Below, piece by piece: positions 1-7,531 of a stretch of 64,000 nucleotides of DNA. The position numbers and the translations under genes are program-made. The notes under the pieces are model-generated. The model worked only from the letters and a program-made list of their open reading frames with translations, was not told the origin of the DNA and did not search any database. Every line of letters starts with the position of its first letter. The first letter of the stretch is position 1. Location: positions 1 to 64,000 of the forward strand of contig NZ_JABBXF010000032.1 of NCBI RefSeq assembly GCF_013030945.1. Direction: 5' to 3'. The DNA is from Streptomyces morookaense. Lineage in GTDB: Bacteria; Actinomycetota; Actinomycetes; Streptomycetales; Streptomycetaceae.

Positions 1-1
1 T

Positions 2-1456
2 GCGGGCCCCGCGAGCCCCGCACGGTCCGTCGTCGGAGCGCCCGACCCCCGGGGCGGGCTGACCGGGCCGCAGGGCCGGCATGCCGCCGCCCCCGTCGCC
101 GCTCCGCCCGAGGGAACGGTCCGGCTCGCCGGCTCGCAGGTGCCGATCGGCCCCGGCCCCCGGGTCGCGGACGCCCAGGCGCACCCGGCCGCCGGTCCCA
201 CGGCCGGCTGGGTCCGGCCCCCGTCCGAGGCCTCCGCCGCTCTGCCGGGCCAGGCGGGTGCACCGGCCGCGCCGCCCGCCCCCGTCGCGTCGCCCGATGC
301 GGGCAGCACCAATGTCCAGGCCGACCAGGGGCGTTGGCGCCCGTGGCGGTTCCGCATGTCGAACGACGTGTGGGGCACGCCCACCGTCGCCGGGGACCTG
401 CTGTACGTCACCTCGTTCGAGGTCCACGCGCTCGATGTCGCCAGCGGGCGGCGGCAGTTCAAGACCCGGGACGTTGCCTGGGCCATGGCCGTGGCCGACG
501 GACGCATACACGCCTCGGACGGGCCCACGCTGTACGCGCTCGACGCGGCGGACGGCGCGGAGCGCTGGCGGCTCTCCACCGACGGCTGGGTGTACTCCCT
601 GCGGGCCGAAGGCGGCACGGTCGTCACGGGCACCCGCGGCGGAGGCGTCCAGGCATGGGAGGCATCGACCGGCGAGCTGCTGTGGGAGACGGGCGGCGCC
701 CAGACCGACTTCGAGACCCCGGACTGCGGGCCGGCCCTCCACGACGGCGTGGTCTACGTCTGGGCCGACGCGCGGCTGCGCGCCCTGGAGGCCCGCACGG
801 GAGTCGAGCGGTGGTCGTATCCGGTGGGCGACGCGGCCTCGTGCGGCGGTGTCCCGGTGCGGCTGCTGGCCGCTCCGGACGGCATGGCGTACGTCGCCGC
901 CGGTACGCGCCTGCTCGCCGTCGACGTGGCGCGCGGCGACGTGCGCTGGCGGTTCGAGGCCCCGGCGGTCTTCCTGTGCCCGCCCGCCTTCGCGCCCGGC
1001 CCCGTCGTCTCGGGCGGCGGCGTCTACATCGCGGACTACCTCGGCACCGTCTACGCGCTGGAAGCGGCCACGGGCCGTGACCGGTGGCGCATAGCGACGG
1101 AGGCACGGCAGTCGACGGAGCCGGTGCTCGTGGCGGACGGTTCCGTCCACCTGGGCAGCGGCGGCGCGCTCTACACCCTGGACGCGGTGACGGGCACGCC
1201 GAAGTGGCGGTTCGCGGCGGGCGGCGACATCGTGGGTGCCCCGGTGGCCGCCGACGGCCGGGTGCACTTCGGTTCCGCCGACCACTGCCTCTACACGGTC
1301 GACGCGGCAGGTGGCCAGCTCCGCTGGAAGCTGGCCACGGGCGGCGAGATCACCGGCTCACCCGTGGCCAAGGGCGGTGTCGTCTACGCCTGCAGCAAGG
1401 ACCGCTGCGTGTACGCGCTCGACGCCGCCAAGGGAACCGGCCACACGCGGCGTTGA
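2..1456 (+). CDS. afsK: AfsK-like Ser/Thr kinase, C-terminal PQQ beta-propeller part (5' truncated by window)
   Basis: The reading frame is open to the left edge of the window, so this is only the C-terminal part of a longer protein. A GTG at 140 could start a 438-residue protein but has no clear ribosome site. The visible part begins with an Ala/Pro-rich linker. About seven PQQ/WD-like blades follow, each with a Trp-containing strand (ERWRLST, VERWSYP, VRWRFEA, DRWRIAT, PKWRFAA, LRWKLAT) and a (Y/H)ALDA turn. In the Streptomyces AfsK family an N-terminal Hanks-type kinase is joined to such a propeller, and the kinase phosphorylates AfsR. The afsR and afsS genes lie 6-10 kb to the right, which favours AfsK over other PQQ-kinases. 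The kinase domain itself is outside the window, so the name is partly inference. Confidence 0.7.
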   Translation, partial: AGPASPARSVVGAPDPRGGLTGPQGRHAAAPVAAPPEGTVRLAGSQVPIGPGPRVADAQAHPAAGPTAGWVRPPSEASAALPGQAGAPAAPPAPVASPDAGSTNVQADQGRWRPWRFRMSNDVWGTPTVAGDLLYVTSFEVHALDVASGRRQFKTRDVAWAMAVADGRIHASDGPTLYALDAADGAERWRLSTDGWVYSLRAEGGTVVTGTRGGGVQAWEASTGELLWETGGAQTDFETPDCGPALHDGVVYVWADARLRALEARTGVERWSYPVGDAASCGGVPVRLLAAPDGMAYVAAGTRLLAVDVARGDVRWRFEAPAVFLCPPAFAPGPVVSGGGVYIADYLGTVYALEAATGRDRWRIATEARQSTEPVLVADGSVHLGSGGALYTLDAVTGTPKWRFAAGGDIVGAPVAADGRVHFGSADHCLYTVDAAGGQLRWKLATGGEITGSPVAKGGVVYACSKDRCVYALDAAKGTGHTRR

Positions 1457-1495
1457 CCGTGCGGGCGCCGGAGACGGTCCACACCCGGCGTTGAC
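1441..1495 (+). repeat. 17-bp direct repeat spanning the stop codon
   Basis: The sequence CCACACGCGGCGTTGAC (1441-1457), which encodes the last codons and stop of the preceding gene, recurs at 1479-1495 with one mismatch. It sits in the 65-bp gap between the two convergent genes and looks like a short local duplication of the gene end. Confidence 0.6.
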
Positions 1496-1521
1496 GGGTC
1501 GGGCATCGGTCGGTGCCCGCC

Positions 1522-2289
1522 TCAGCGCAACCGGTATTCGCGGGAGCGCGCCGTGAAGAGGTCCGCCTGGTGTGCCGGCGGCAGATTGCCGAGCGTGACG
1601 AGGTGCGGCGCCAGGGCCAGTGCATGGGAGCGGGCCTGCTCCTTGGCCGCCCAGAGGGCCCGCACGGTGCCCTGCACGGCCTCCGTCGGCTGCGCCGCGA
1701 TGACGGCCGCGGCGCGCAGGGCAGCCTCCACGGCGCCGCCGGGCGGGGTCAGTTCGGACACCAGGCCGATCTCGTACGCGCGTTGCGCCGAGAGGCGCTC
1801 GGCCGTGCCCATCAGTGCCGTCCGCGCGGCTTCACCGAACGGCATGCGCCCGGCCATGTACAGGGACTCGTACGCGCTGACCATGCCGTACGTGGTGTGC
1901 GGGTCGAAGAAGGTGGCGTTCCGGGAGGCGACCACGAACTCGGATTCGCCCAGCAGGTAGAAGGCGCCGCCGCAGGCCATGCCGTTCACCGCGGCGATCA
2001 CGGGCTTCCACAGGTCCGAGGCTTTGGGGCCGATCGTGAGCAGCGGGTCGTCCAGGGAGTACGGCGACGCGGGCTGCGGCGTCTCCGTGGTGCGGTCGAG
2101 GCCCGTGCAGAAAGCGCGGTCGCCTGTTCCGGTGAGGACGATGCAGCGGATCGCGGTGTCGCCGCGGAACTCGCGCCACAGCGCGGTCAGTTCGGCGGCG
2201 GTGGCGGCGTCGATGGCGTTGAGGCGGTCCGGGCGGTTCAGGGCCACCAGTGCGACGCCGTCCGCGCCGCTCTCCACGGTCGTGGTCAT
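1522..2289 (-). CDS. enoyl-CoA hydratase/isomerase family protein
   Basis: This is a 255-residue crotonase-fold protein of normal family length. The N-terminus has the usual VALVALNRPDRLNAID strand. It is followed by a CTGLD segment and by the NGMACGGAFYLL oxyanion-hole helix. Family members add water to, or isomerise, 2-enoyl-CoA thioesters in the cytoplasm. The start ATG at 2289 overlaps the stop of the DUF35 gene (ATGA), so the two are translationally coupled. It is the last gene of a leftward operon after the thiolase-like gene and the DUF35 gene, which places it in a beta-oxidation-like CoA pathway. The substrate cannot be read from sequence. Confidence 0.85.
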   Translation of the reverse strand: MTTTVESGADGVALVALNRPDRLNAIDAATAAELTALWREFRGDTAIRCIVLTGTGDRAFCTGLDRTTETPQPASPYSLDDPLLTIGPKASDLWKPVIAAVNGMACGGAFYLLGESEFVVASRNATFFDPHTTYGMVSAYESLYMAGRMPFGEAARTALMGTAERLSAQRAYEIGLVSELTPPGGAVEAALRAAAVIAAQPTEAVQGTVRALWAAKEQARSHALALAPHLVTLGNLPPAHQADLFTARSREYRLR

Positions 2290-2747
2290 GACCGCTCCGG
2301 CGTCCAGCGGGGGAGTGCCATCCCCTGGACCCGTGGGAAGACGGCCCGTACGGCCGCGCCGATGCGCAGGTCCTCCGGGGCCGCGGAGTCGATCTCCGCG
2401 TCCGGGGAGGCGACCAGGTTGCCCACCAGACGGATGCCGGGTGCGTCGGCGAGCTCGACGAGGACCACGTTGTACGGGGCGTGTGCGGCGTAGCCGGGCA
2501 GCAGGGGCGGGTGGGGCCGGACGTATGACCAGATGTGACCGGTTCCGCTCGTCAGGCGCCAACTACTGGTGAAGGAATGGCACTTCGGGCAGCAGGGGCG
2601 GGGCGGGAAGCGGGGTTCGCGGCAGTCGGAGCAGATCTGTATGCGCAGTTCGCCCCGTGCTGCGAAGTCCCAGAAAGGGGCGCCGTCCGCGTCCGGGACC
2701 GGTGCCAGGAGGCCGTTGTCAGTGGTGGCCCTCATCATGGGGGACAT
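2286..2747 (-). CDS. DUF35 Zn-ribbon/OB-fold protein
   Basis: This 153-residue protein has a rubredoxin-like zinc ribbon (CSDC then CCPKC, about residues 38-55) followed by an OB-fold, the DUF35 architecture. DUF35 proteins act as acyl-CoA-binding partners of thiolase-like proteins; in actinobacterial steroid degradation the DUF35 part of ChsH2 pairs with the aldolase Ltp2. The start ATG at 2747 has GGAG eight bases upstream and begins four bases after the stop of the thiolase-like gene. The downstream hydratase overlaps its stop codon. Further in-frame ATGs at 2738 and 2735 are possible. Confidence 0.85.
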   Translation of the reverse strand: MSPMMRATTDNGLLAPVPDADGAPFWDFAARGELRIQICSDCREPRFPPRPCCPKCHSFTSSWRLTSGTGHIWSYVRPHPPLLPGYAAHAPYNVVLVELADAPGIRLVGNLVASPDAEIDSAAPEDLRIGAAVRAVFPRVQGMALPRWTPERS

Positions 2748-2751
2748 GAGT

Positions 2752-3918
2752 TCAACTCCTCAGCAGAAGCGCCGATGTGGGGACTCCCTCGCCCGCCGTG
2801 ACCAGGCACGTCGCGGCGCCGGGGACCTGCGCGGTCGAGCTGCCGCGGAGCTGCCTGACTCCCTCGTTGATGAGGTTGAAGCCGTGGACGTACGCCTCGC
2901 TGAGGCCGCCCCCGCCGGTGTTGAGCGGGAGCCGGCCGCCGAGCTCCAGCGCGCCGCCCTCGGTGAAGGCCGCGCCCTCGCCGCGTCCGCAGAAGCCGTA
3001 GCCCTCCAGGGAAAGGGGGATGAGCGGGGTGAACGCGTCGTAGATCTGGGCGACATGGACGTCGCACGGGCCGAAGTCCGCGTGCTTCCAGAGGTGTCGG
3101 GCGGCGGTCCAGGAGGGGCCGGTCAGGGGGGATTCCGTCCAGTAGTTGACCATGCCGTGGTGCTGGGCCGGCAGGGCCTGGGCGACGGAGTGGATGTAGA
3201 CGGGGGCGGCCCGGCAGTCCCGGGCCCGCTCAGCGGGGACGACGACGCAGGCCAGCGCGCCGTCCGTCTCCAGACAGTTGTCGAAGAGGCAGAGCGGTTC
3301 GCTGATCCAGCGCGAGGTCATGTACATCTCGCGCGTCAGCGGGCGGTCGTACATGATCGCGGCGGGGTTCTGGTTGGCGCGGTTGCGGCAGGCGAGAGCG
3401 ACGTTGAAGAAGTGGTCGCGGGTGGCGCCGTATTCGTGCATGTAGCGCCGGGCCAGCATGGCTATCTCGTCGACCGGGCGCAGGAGTCCATACGGACGGG
3501 TCCACTGCGCGGGCGTGGGGAGCTGGGCCTGCGTGTTCCGCCAGGGGCGGGGGCCCGAGCCGCGCTTGCGTGAGCGCCAGGCCACGCCGACGGTCGCCTG
3601 TCCCGTGGTGATGGCCGCCGCCAGGTGGGCCACGGTCGCACAGGAGCCGCCGCCTCCGTAGCCGACCCGGGAGAAGAAGGTCACGTCGCCGGCGCCGATG
3701 GACTTGGCGACCTCGACCTCGTCGGTCTCCTCCATGGTGTACGAGGCGAAGGCGTCGACCTCGGACGGGGCGATGCCGGCGTCGTCCAGCGCCGCCAGGA
3801 TGGCGCGGCACGCCAAGGTCTTTTCGGATTCGGGGAGTTGTTTCGCGAAAGGAGTCTGACCAATGCCGACGATCGCCGTCGCGTCCTTGAGCGGTGCCGC
3901 CGTCGTCCTCATCGCCAT
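2752..3918 (-). CDS. thiolase-like lipid-transfer protein / Ltp2-type aldolase
   Basis: This 388-residue SCP-x-type thiolase-fold protein has a GGGSCATVAH segment with a cysteine near residue 90. It also has IYDAFTP with a tyrosine near 291 and SEAYVHGFN near 340. From memory, the retro-aldolase Ltp2 uses two tyrosines at nearly these positions and works with a DUF35 partner. The pairing with the next gene therefore suggests a CoA-side-chain retro-aldol or thiolytic step rather than acetyl-CoA formation alone. Start ATG 3918 has GAGG five bases upstream; ATG 3912 is an alternative. It is the first gene of a leftward operon, divergent from the CoA ligase. Confidence 0.75.
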   Translation of the reverse strand: MAMRTTAAPLKDATAIVGIGQTPFAKQLPESEKTLACRAILAALDDAGIAPSEVDAFASYTMEETDEVEVAKSIGAGDVTFFSRVGYGGGGSCATVAHLAAAITTGQATVGVAWRSRKRGSGPRPWRNTQAQLPTPAQWTRPYGLLRPVDEIAMLARRYMHEYGATRDHFFNVALACRNRANQNPAAIMYDRPLTREMYMTSRWISEPLCLFDNCLETDGALACVVVPAERARDCRAAPVYIHSVAQALPAQHHGMVNYWTESPLTGPSWTAARHLWKHADFGPCDVHVAQIYDAFTPLIPLSLEGYGFCGRGEGAAFTEGGALELGGRLPLNTGGGGLSEAYVHGFNLINEGVRQLRGSSTAQVPGAATCLVTAGEGVPTSALLLRS

Positions 3919-4000
3919 CGCCGCCTCGGTGGTGTCGGCGCCGGTCGTGCCGGCACTGTCGCCCGTGCTGCTGCATGCCGTGTTGCTGCAAGCTGTGCTG

Positions 4001-4029
4001 CTGACAGCGCGGAAGGCTATCGCTAATCT
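4001..4029 (+). promoter_or_regulatory. promoter of the acyl-CoA ligase gene
   Basis: A -35-like CTGACA (4001-4006) and a -10-like TAATCT (4024-4029) are separated by 17 bases, a good HrdB-type arrangement. The end of the -10 overlaps the left arm of the palindrome at 4028-4042, so a protein on the palindrome would cover the transcription start. Confidence 0.6.
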
Positions 4030-4042
4030 GACGTGCCGTCAG
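4028..4042. promoter_or_regulatory. operator copy 1: CTGACG-TGC-CGTCAG
   Basis: This is a perfect 6-bp inverted repeat with a 3-bp spacer, located between the divergent thiolase-like operon and the CoA-ligase gene. The same arms recur exactly at 10607, 13921 and 53127. Its size and symmetry fit a TetR-family dimer site, but that is inference. Placement directly on the -10/+1 region of the CoA ligase suggests repression. Confidence 0.8.
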
Positions 4043-4080
4043 CTAGTTCGGCGGGCGGCCGAGGATGGCGAGGGTGTCCG

Positions 4081-5718
4081 ATGTACGGTGACCTGGAGTT
4101 CGGATCGATACCCCGTCTCGTCCGCACCGCCGCCGAGCGGTACGGCGACCGCGAGGCCGTCGTCGAGGGCCGGTCCCGGACCGGCTACCGGCAGCTCGGC
4201 GAGCGCGTCGAACGAGCCGCCGCCGCGTGCCTCGCCGCCGGCGTCGAGCCCGGTGACCGGGTCGCGGTCTGGGCGCCCAACACGGCGGACTGGATCGTCT
4301 GCGCCCTCGGCGCGGTCACGGCCGGAGCCGTGCTGGTTCCCGTCAACACCCGCTTCAAGGGCGCCGAAGCGGCCCATGTGCTGGCGCGCACCCGGGCGAA
4401 GCTGCTGTTCGTCACCGGCACCTTCCTCGGCACGTCCTACGTCGCCACGCTCCGCCGGGCGGCGGGCACCAATGGGGGAACCGGCCCTGGCGCCGGCCCC
4501 CTGCCCGGGCTGCCTCACCTGCGCCGCGCGGTGGTCCTCGCCGATGCCGCACCCGCATCGGCCGGCTTTCTCACCTGGAAGGAGTTCCTCGCAGCGGGGG
4601 AGACCGTCTCCCCCCGGGAGGTCCGGGCACGCGCCGATGCCGTCCGGGCCGATGCGCCCTCCGACATTCTCTTCACCTCGGGCACCACCGGCGAGCCCAA
4701 GGGGGCCGTCATCACCCACGCACAGACGTTGCGGGCGTTCGGCACCTGGAGCGAGCTGGCCGGACTGCGGGAAGGAGACCGCTATCTGATCGTCAACCCC
4801 TTCTTCCACACCTTCGGCTACAAGGCCGGCATCGTCGCCGCCCTCATGCGCGGCGCGACGATGGTCCCGCTGCCCGTCTTCACCCCGGAAGCGGCGCTCG
4901 CCCTGATCGCCGCCGAGCGGATCACGGTGTTGCCCGGGCCGCCCACACTCCACCAGGCGCTGCTGGAACACCCGTTGCGGGGGGCGTACGACCTGTCGTC
5001 GCTGCGGGTCGTGGTGACCGGTGCGGCCACGGTGCCCCGGCGGCTGGTCGAGCGGCTGCGCGACGAGCTGGGGATACCGGTCGTGCTGACCGCCTACGGC
5101 ATGAGCGAGGCCACCGGGCTGGTGACGATGTGCCGGCGCGGGGACTCCGCGGAGGTCGTGGCGGGGACGTCGGGACGGGCTGTTCCCGGTACCGAGGTCA
5201 AGGTGGTCGGTGCCGACGGTGCGGCGCGGCCGGCGGGGGAGCCCGGCGAGGTGCTGGTGCGGGGCCACCAGGTGATGTCCGGCTACTTCGAGGACCCCGC
5301 TGCCACGGCGCGGGCCGTCGACTCCGGCGGCTGGCTGCACACCGGCGACGTCGGCGTCCTGGACGGTGAGGGCAACCTGCGGATCACCGACCGGCTCAAG
5401 GACATGTTCATCGTGGGCGGGTTCAACGCCTTCCCCGCCGAGATCGAGCAGCTCCTGGCCCGGCACCCGGGCGTTGCCGAGGCCGCGGTCGTCGGAGTGC
5501 CGGACGCGAGGCTGGGTGAGGTCGGCAGGGCCTTCGTGGTGCGGAGTGCGGGCGCCGCGGCGGCCGGGCTGACGGCCGAGGGGCTGATCGGGTGGGCGAG
5601 GAGGGAGATGGCCAACTACAAGGTGCCGCGCGAGGTGGAGTTCGTGGCGGAGCTGCCGCGCAATGCGGCGGGGAAGGTGCTCAAGGGGGCGCTGCGGCGG
5701 AGGTGTTCATGCCGCTGA
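4081..5718 (+). CDS. acyl-CoA ligase (AMP-binding, FadD-like)
   Basis: This 545-residue member of the ANL superfamily activates carboxylic acids to acyl-AMP and then acyl-CoA. The P-loop-like motif LFTSGTTGEPKGA lies near residues 197-209, YGMSEATGL near 340 and the hinge-region GWLHTGDVG near 417. The C-terminal catalytic lysine lies in NAAGKVLKG, about 528-536. The start ATG 4081 has a GAGGG seven bases upstream. As the ligase gene of a divergent CoA-enzyme block, it probably supplies the thioester used by the thiolase-like, DUF35 and hydratase proteins. The acid is unknown. Confidence 0.85.
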   Translation: MYGDLEFGSIPRLVRTAAERYGDREAVVEGRSRTGYRQLGERVERAAAACLAAGVEPGDRVAVWAPNTADWIVCALGAVTAGAVLVPVNTRFKGAEAAHVLARTRAKLLFVTGTFLGTSYVATLRRAAGTNGGTGPGAGPLPGLPHLRRAVVLADAAPASAGFLTWKEFLAAGETVSPREVRARADAVRADAPSDILFTSGTTGEPKGAVITHAQTLRAFGTWSELAGLREGDRYLIVNPFFHTFGYKAGIVAALMRGATMVPLPVFTPEAALALIAAERITVLPGPPTLHQALLEHPLRGAYDLSSLRVVVTGAATVPRRLVERLRDELGIPVVLTAYGMSEATGLVTMCRRGDSAEVVAGTSGRAVPGTEVKVVGADGAARPAGEPGEVLVRGHQVMSGYFEDPAATARAVDSGGWLHTGDVGVLDGEGNLRITDRLKDMFIVGGFNAFPAEIEQLLARHPGVAEAAVVGVPDARLGEVGRAFVVRSAGAAAAGLTAEGLIGWARREMANYKVPREVEFVAELPRNAAGKVLKGALRRRCSCR

Positions 5719-6052
5719 CGGCTCTGGGACGCGGGAGCGGGAGCGGGAGGCGGGGCGCGGGACGGTGATCGTCGCCATCCGGTACGGCTGACGTCCGGAC
5801 GGGGACGTGATGGTGATCACCGGCCCGCGCCTCCGCAAGGCGAAGTGCCGGCTGCCGAGGCCGGGTGCTTCGCGCTCATGGCCGACCCCGGGGCGGCTGT
5901 CGGCGGACCTGGGGGGGCGTCGGGCCGAGCCGTCTGTCCGCCCGCCTGTCCGCCCGTCCACCGGGCAGACCCCCGCAGACCGCCGGGCCGCGCACTGGGC
6001 CGTCCGCCGGCGAGCCGCACCGATGTCGGCGCGCCGGCGACGACGTCAGACG
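5719..6052. other. intergenic region, no gene seen
   Basis: These 334 bases lie between convergent genes. I see a 10-bp palindrome GGTGATCACC (5812-5821) and GC-rich low-complexity DNA at 5730-5760, but no supported coding sequence or convincing terminator. Confidence 0.5.
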
Positions 6053-6286
6053 TCAGCGGTCGCCCATGCCGTGGTCGTCGGCACCGAAGCCCACGAAGCC
6101 TCCTGTGTCGCCCTGCATGTGGTCGTCCGACCCGAAGGCGGGGCCTGCGTGGTGGGCGAGGGGCTGGGCCATGCTGTGGTCGTCGGCCGAGGCCTGTGCC
6201 GTGCTCAGGAAGGCTGCCGCACCAGTGAGCGCGAGTATGGCGCAGGCCTTCGTGGCGGCCTTGGCTATGGACTTCGTGCCGTTCAT
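6053..6286 (-). CDS. small secreted protein with AfsS-like DDH motifs
   Basis: This 77-residue protein starts at ATG 6286 with a GGAGGAGT ribosome site. It has a clear Sec signal peptide: basic MNGTKSIAKAATK, a hydrophobic core around residues 14-30, and a probable cleavage site at AQASA-DD. The mature part is only about 43 residues, acidic and His-rich, and contains DDHSM, DDHM and DDHGM. The spaced DDH motif is the same one repeated in the AfsS-like protein 700 bp upstream (DDHGTGT, DDHMT). No family is recognised. It could be an exported relative of AfsS, a metal-binding peptide, or chance reuse of the motif. No cysteines are present. Confidence 0.7.
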   Translation of the reverse strand: MNGTKSIAKAATKACAILALTGAAAFLSTAQASADDHSMAQPLAHHAGPAFGSDDHMQGDTGGFVGFGADDHGMGDR

Positions 6287-6732
6287 CGTGACTCCTCCGA
6301 ATCGGGGGTGCGGTGTCCCGGCGGGGCGGGGCACCGATGTGACGGTGGGGTGTTCCGGCGGCCGTGGTGGGGCCGCAAGTGCAGTGCTGTGCGGTGGATA
6401 TGGATGACAGGTGCCGGTGTCCGGTTCGAGTGAACCCGGGTGCGGGAGCCTCCGCTGTAGCACCGAGGCCTTCCTTGACCCGGTGTTGACGGTTCCACGT
6501 CGTGGGCAGTCGCCCCTGCGGTGTGTGAACAGCCGCAGGGACCGGCATCGACGGCTCCCCCTCCGCGCCGTCGGTGCCGGCCCCTGTCGATCCCCCGTTG
6601 CGGCCACCCCGTTCTCCGGTGGGCCGTTGTGGCCCGGAGGAACGGGTGCCGGGTATGTGCGATGTGGTGCTGGGTGGTGCTGGACTTGCCGGTGGTGCTG
6701 CTTGCCGATTCGGCTGGGGAGTTGTCCCGTTT

Positions 6733-6928
6733 CCCCCGTTGCTCCCCAGCCCTGGAGGCTTCCCCCGAGGAGAGAACGTCCCCCGTTCCCCCGTCCCTCT
6801 CCGAGCCTCTCCGCGCCTGTCCTACAGTTCCCCCGTCGATCCCCCGTCGATCCCCCCGGATCGTCGGCCCCCCGGTTCCTCTTCCCCCCGTTCCTCCTCC
6901 CCCGTGCTGTCCCCCGTCGTATCCCCCC
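6733..6928 (-). repeat. array of G5-G6 runs on the minus strand
   Basis: At least twelve runs of five or more C on the plus strand occur in about 200 bases, for example at 6733, 6762, 6780, 6788, 6830, 6841, 6852, 6868, 6884, 6899, 6911 and 6923. Spacers are short, and CCCCCGTCGAT occurs twice in tandem around 6830-6851. On the minus strand these are G5-G6 tracts, compatible with G-quadruplexes. Confidence 0.65.
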
Positions 6929-6935
6929 GGGGAGC

Positions 6936-6964
6936 GGAGCCCTGGCCCGATGGGCCCGGGCTCC
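6936..6964 (-). terminator. strong stem-loop downstream of the afsS-like gene
   Basis: GGAGCCC-T-GGCCC pairs with GGGCC-C-GGGCTCC around a 3-base GAT loop, with a single internal mismatch. It lies 30 bases past the stop codon of the afsS-like gene. There is no T tract, as is common in Streptomyces terminators. A second hairpin (GGCAGGCCTGCC, 6978-6989) directly follows the stop. Confidence 0.65.
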
Positions 6965-6993
6965 GCCCGGTTGCCGGCGGCAGGCCTGCCGGC

Positions 6994-7248
6994 CTAGTAG
7001 GGCTTCTCGGCGTCTTCCATCGTGAAGACGGGAGCCTCGGTCATGTGATCGTCCATCATGACCCGCTCCGGACCGGTCCCGTGGTCGTCCGCAGGAGACT
7101 TCCCGCGGGCGGCCGCGTTCGCGGTGAGCCCCTTCGTGCCGGTGCCGTGGTCGTCGGCCGGTGCCAGTCGTGCGGCGAGGTCGTGCGTCCCCGTGCCGTG
7201 GTCGTCCAGAGGCGATGCCGCAGGACTGACCTGGCTCTCGTCGCGCAT
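6994..7248 (-). CDS. afsS: AfsS-like sigma-like regulatory protein
   Basis: This 84-residue acidic protein is built of spaced repeats: LDDHGTGT, ADDHGTGT, ADDHGTGP and MDDHMTEAP. Tandem (D/N)(D/N)H repeats and a position directly downstream of afsR are the hallmarks of AfsS, the small protein that raises antibiotic production and is transcribed under AfsR control. ATG 7248 is preferred because GGAG lies nine bases upstream; the TTG at 7257 has no room for a ribosome site. The gap to afsR is 283 bases, so it probably has its own promoter. S. coelicolor AfsS is, from memory, 63 residues, so this version is longer. The identification rests on repeats and synteny, not alignment. Confidence 0.75.
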   Translation of the reverse strand: MRDESQVSPAASPLDDHGTGTHDLAARLAPADDHGTGTKGLTANAAARGKSPADDHGTGPERVMMDDHMTEAPVFTMEDAEKPY

Positions 7249-7354
7249 TGTCGTCAACTCCGTCTGTTCAGTGCGAGTCGTTGGTGGTCTGGGGAGTGTG
7301 CGACCCGCCCGGCGACTCCCCCGAGAACCGCCGGACGGGTGCCCTTCCAGGGCT

Positions 7355-7381
7355 GTTCACCCTAAAGGTGAGGCCTCACCT
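7355..7381. promoter_or_regulatory. candidate afsS promoter operator: 16-bp palindrome plus GTTCACC
   Basis: AGGTGAGGCCTCACCT (7366-7381) is a perfect 16-bp palindrome. GTTCACC (7355-7361) lies next to it, giving three alternating CACC/GGTG elements about 110 bp upstream of afsS. AfsR and PhoP are known to bind the afsS promoter at GTTCA-type repeats in S. coelicolor. The palindrome also resembles DtxR/DmdR half-sites (AGGTnAGG), but it is even-centred rather than odd-centred. The binding protein is therefore undecided. Confidence 0.55.
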
Positions 7382-7531
7382 ACGACCCGCCTGCCCCCCG
7401 ATGCAGCGGATCGACGAACCTCAGACTGGACCCTCGCGATAAACGATCGATGAACGGGCACGTGGAACGGGTTTTTACCGGGGCCGCAGCGGGAAACGGG
7501 CCCCGGAATCCACCCCTCTCATCACGTCCGT

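Larger units (their letters stand above)
6287..6993. other. intergenic region with polypyrimidine/G-run array
   Basis: There is no supported gene in these 707 bases. Its left part should hold the promoter of the small secreted-protein gene. From 6733 to 6928 the plus strand has about a dozen runs of five or six C, so the minus strand, the coding strand of the flanking genes, is G-run rich. The right end holds a strong stem-loop after the AfsS-like gene. Confidence 0.6.

Noticed and set aside
6521..6997. Plus-strand open frame of 158 codons in the afsS downstream region
   Set aside because: It consists of Pro/Ser-rich translation of the C-run array, lacks a good ribosome site and covers the hairpin.
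6994..7248. Repeats read as a CRISPR array
   Set aside because: The repeated units are in-frame DDH codons of a short protein, not fixed-length repeats with spacers. No cas gene or CRISPR array is seen in the window.
7366..7381. DtxR/DmdR iron box at the afsS promoter
   Set aside because: Half-sites match, but the palindrome is even-centred (16 bp) whereas iron boxes are odd-centred 19-mers; kept only as an unassigned palindrome.
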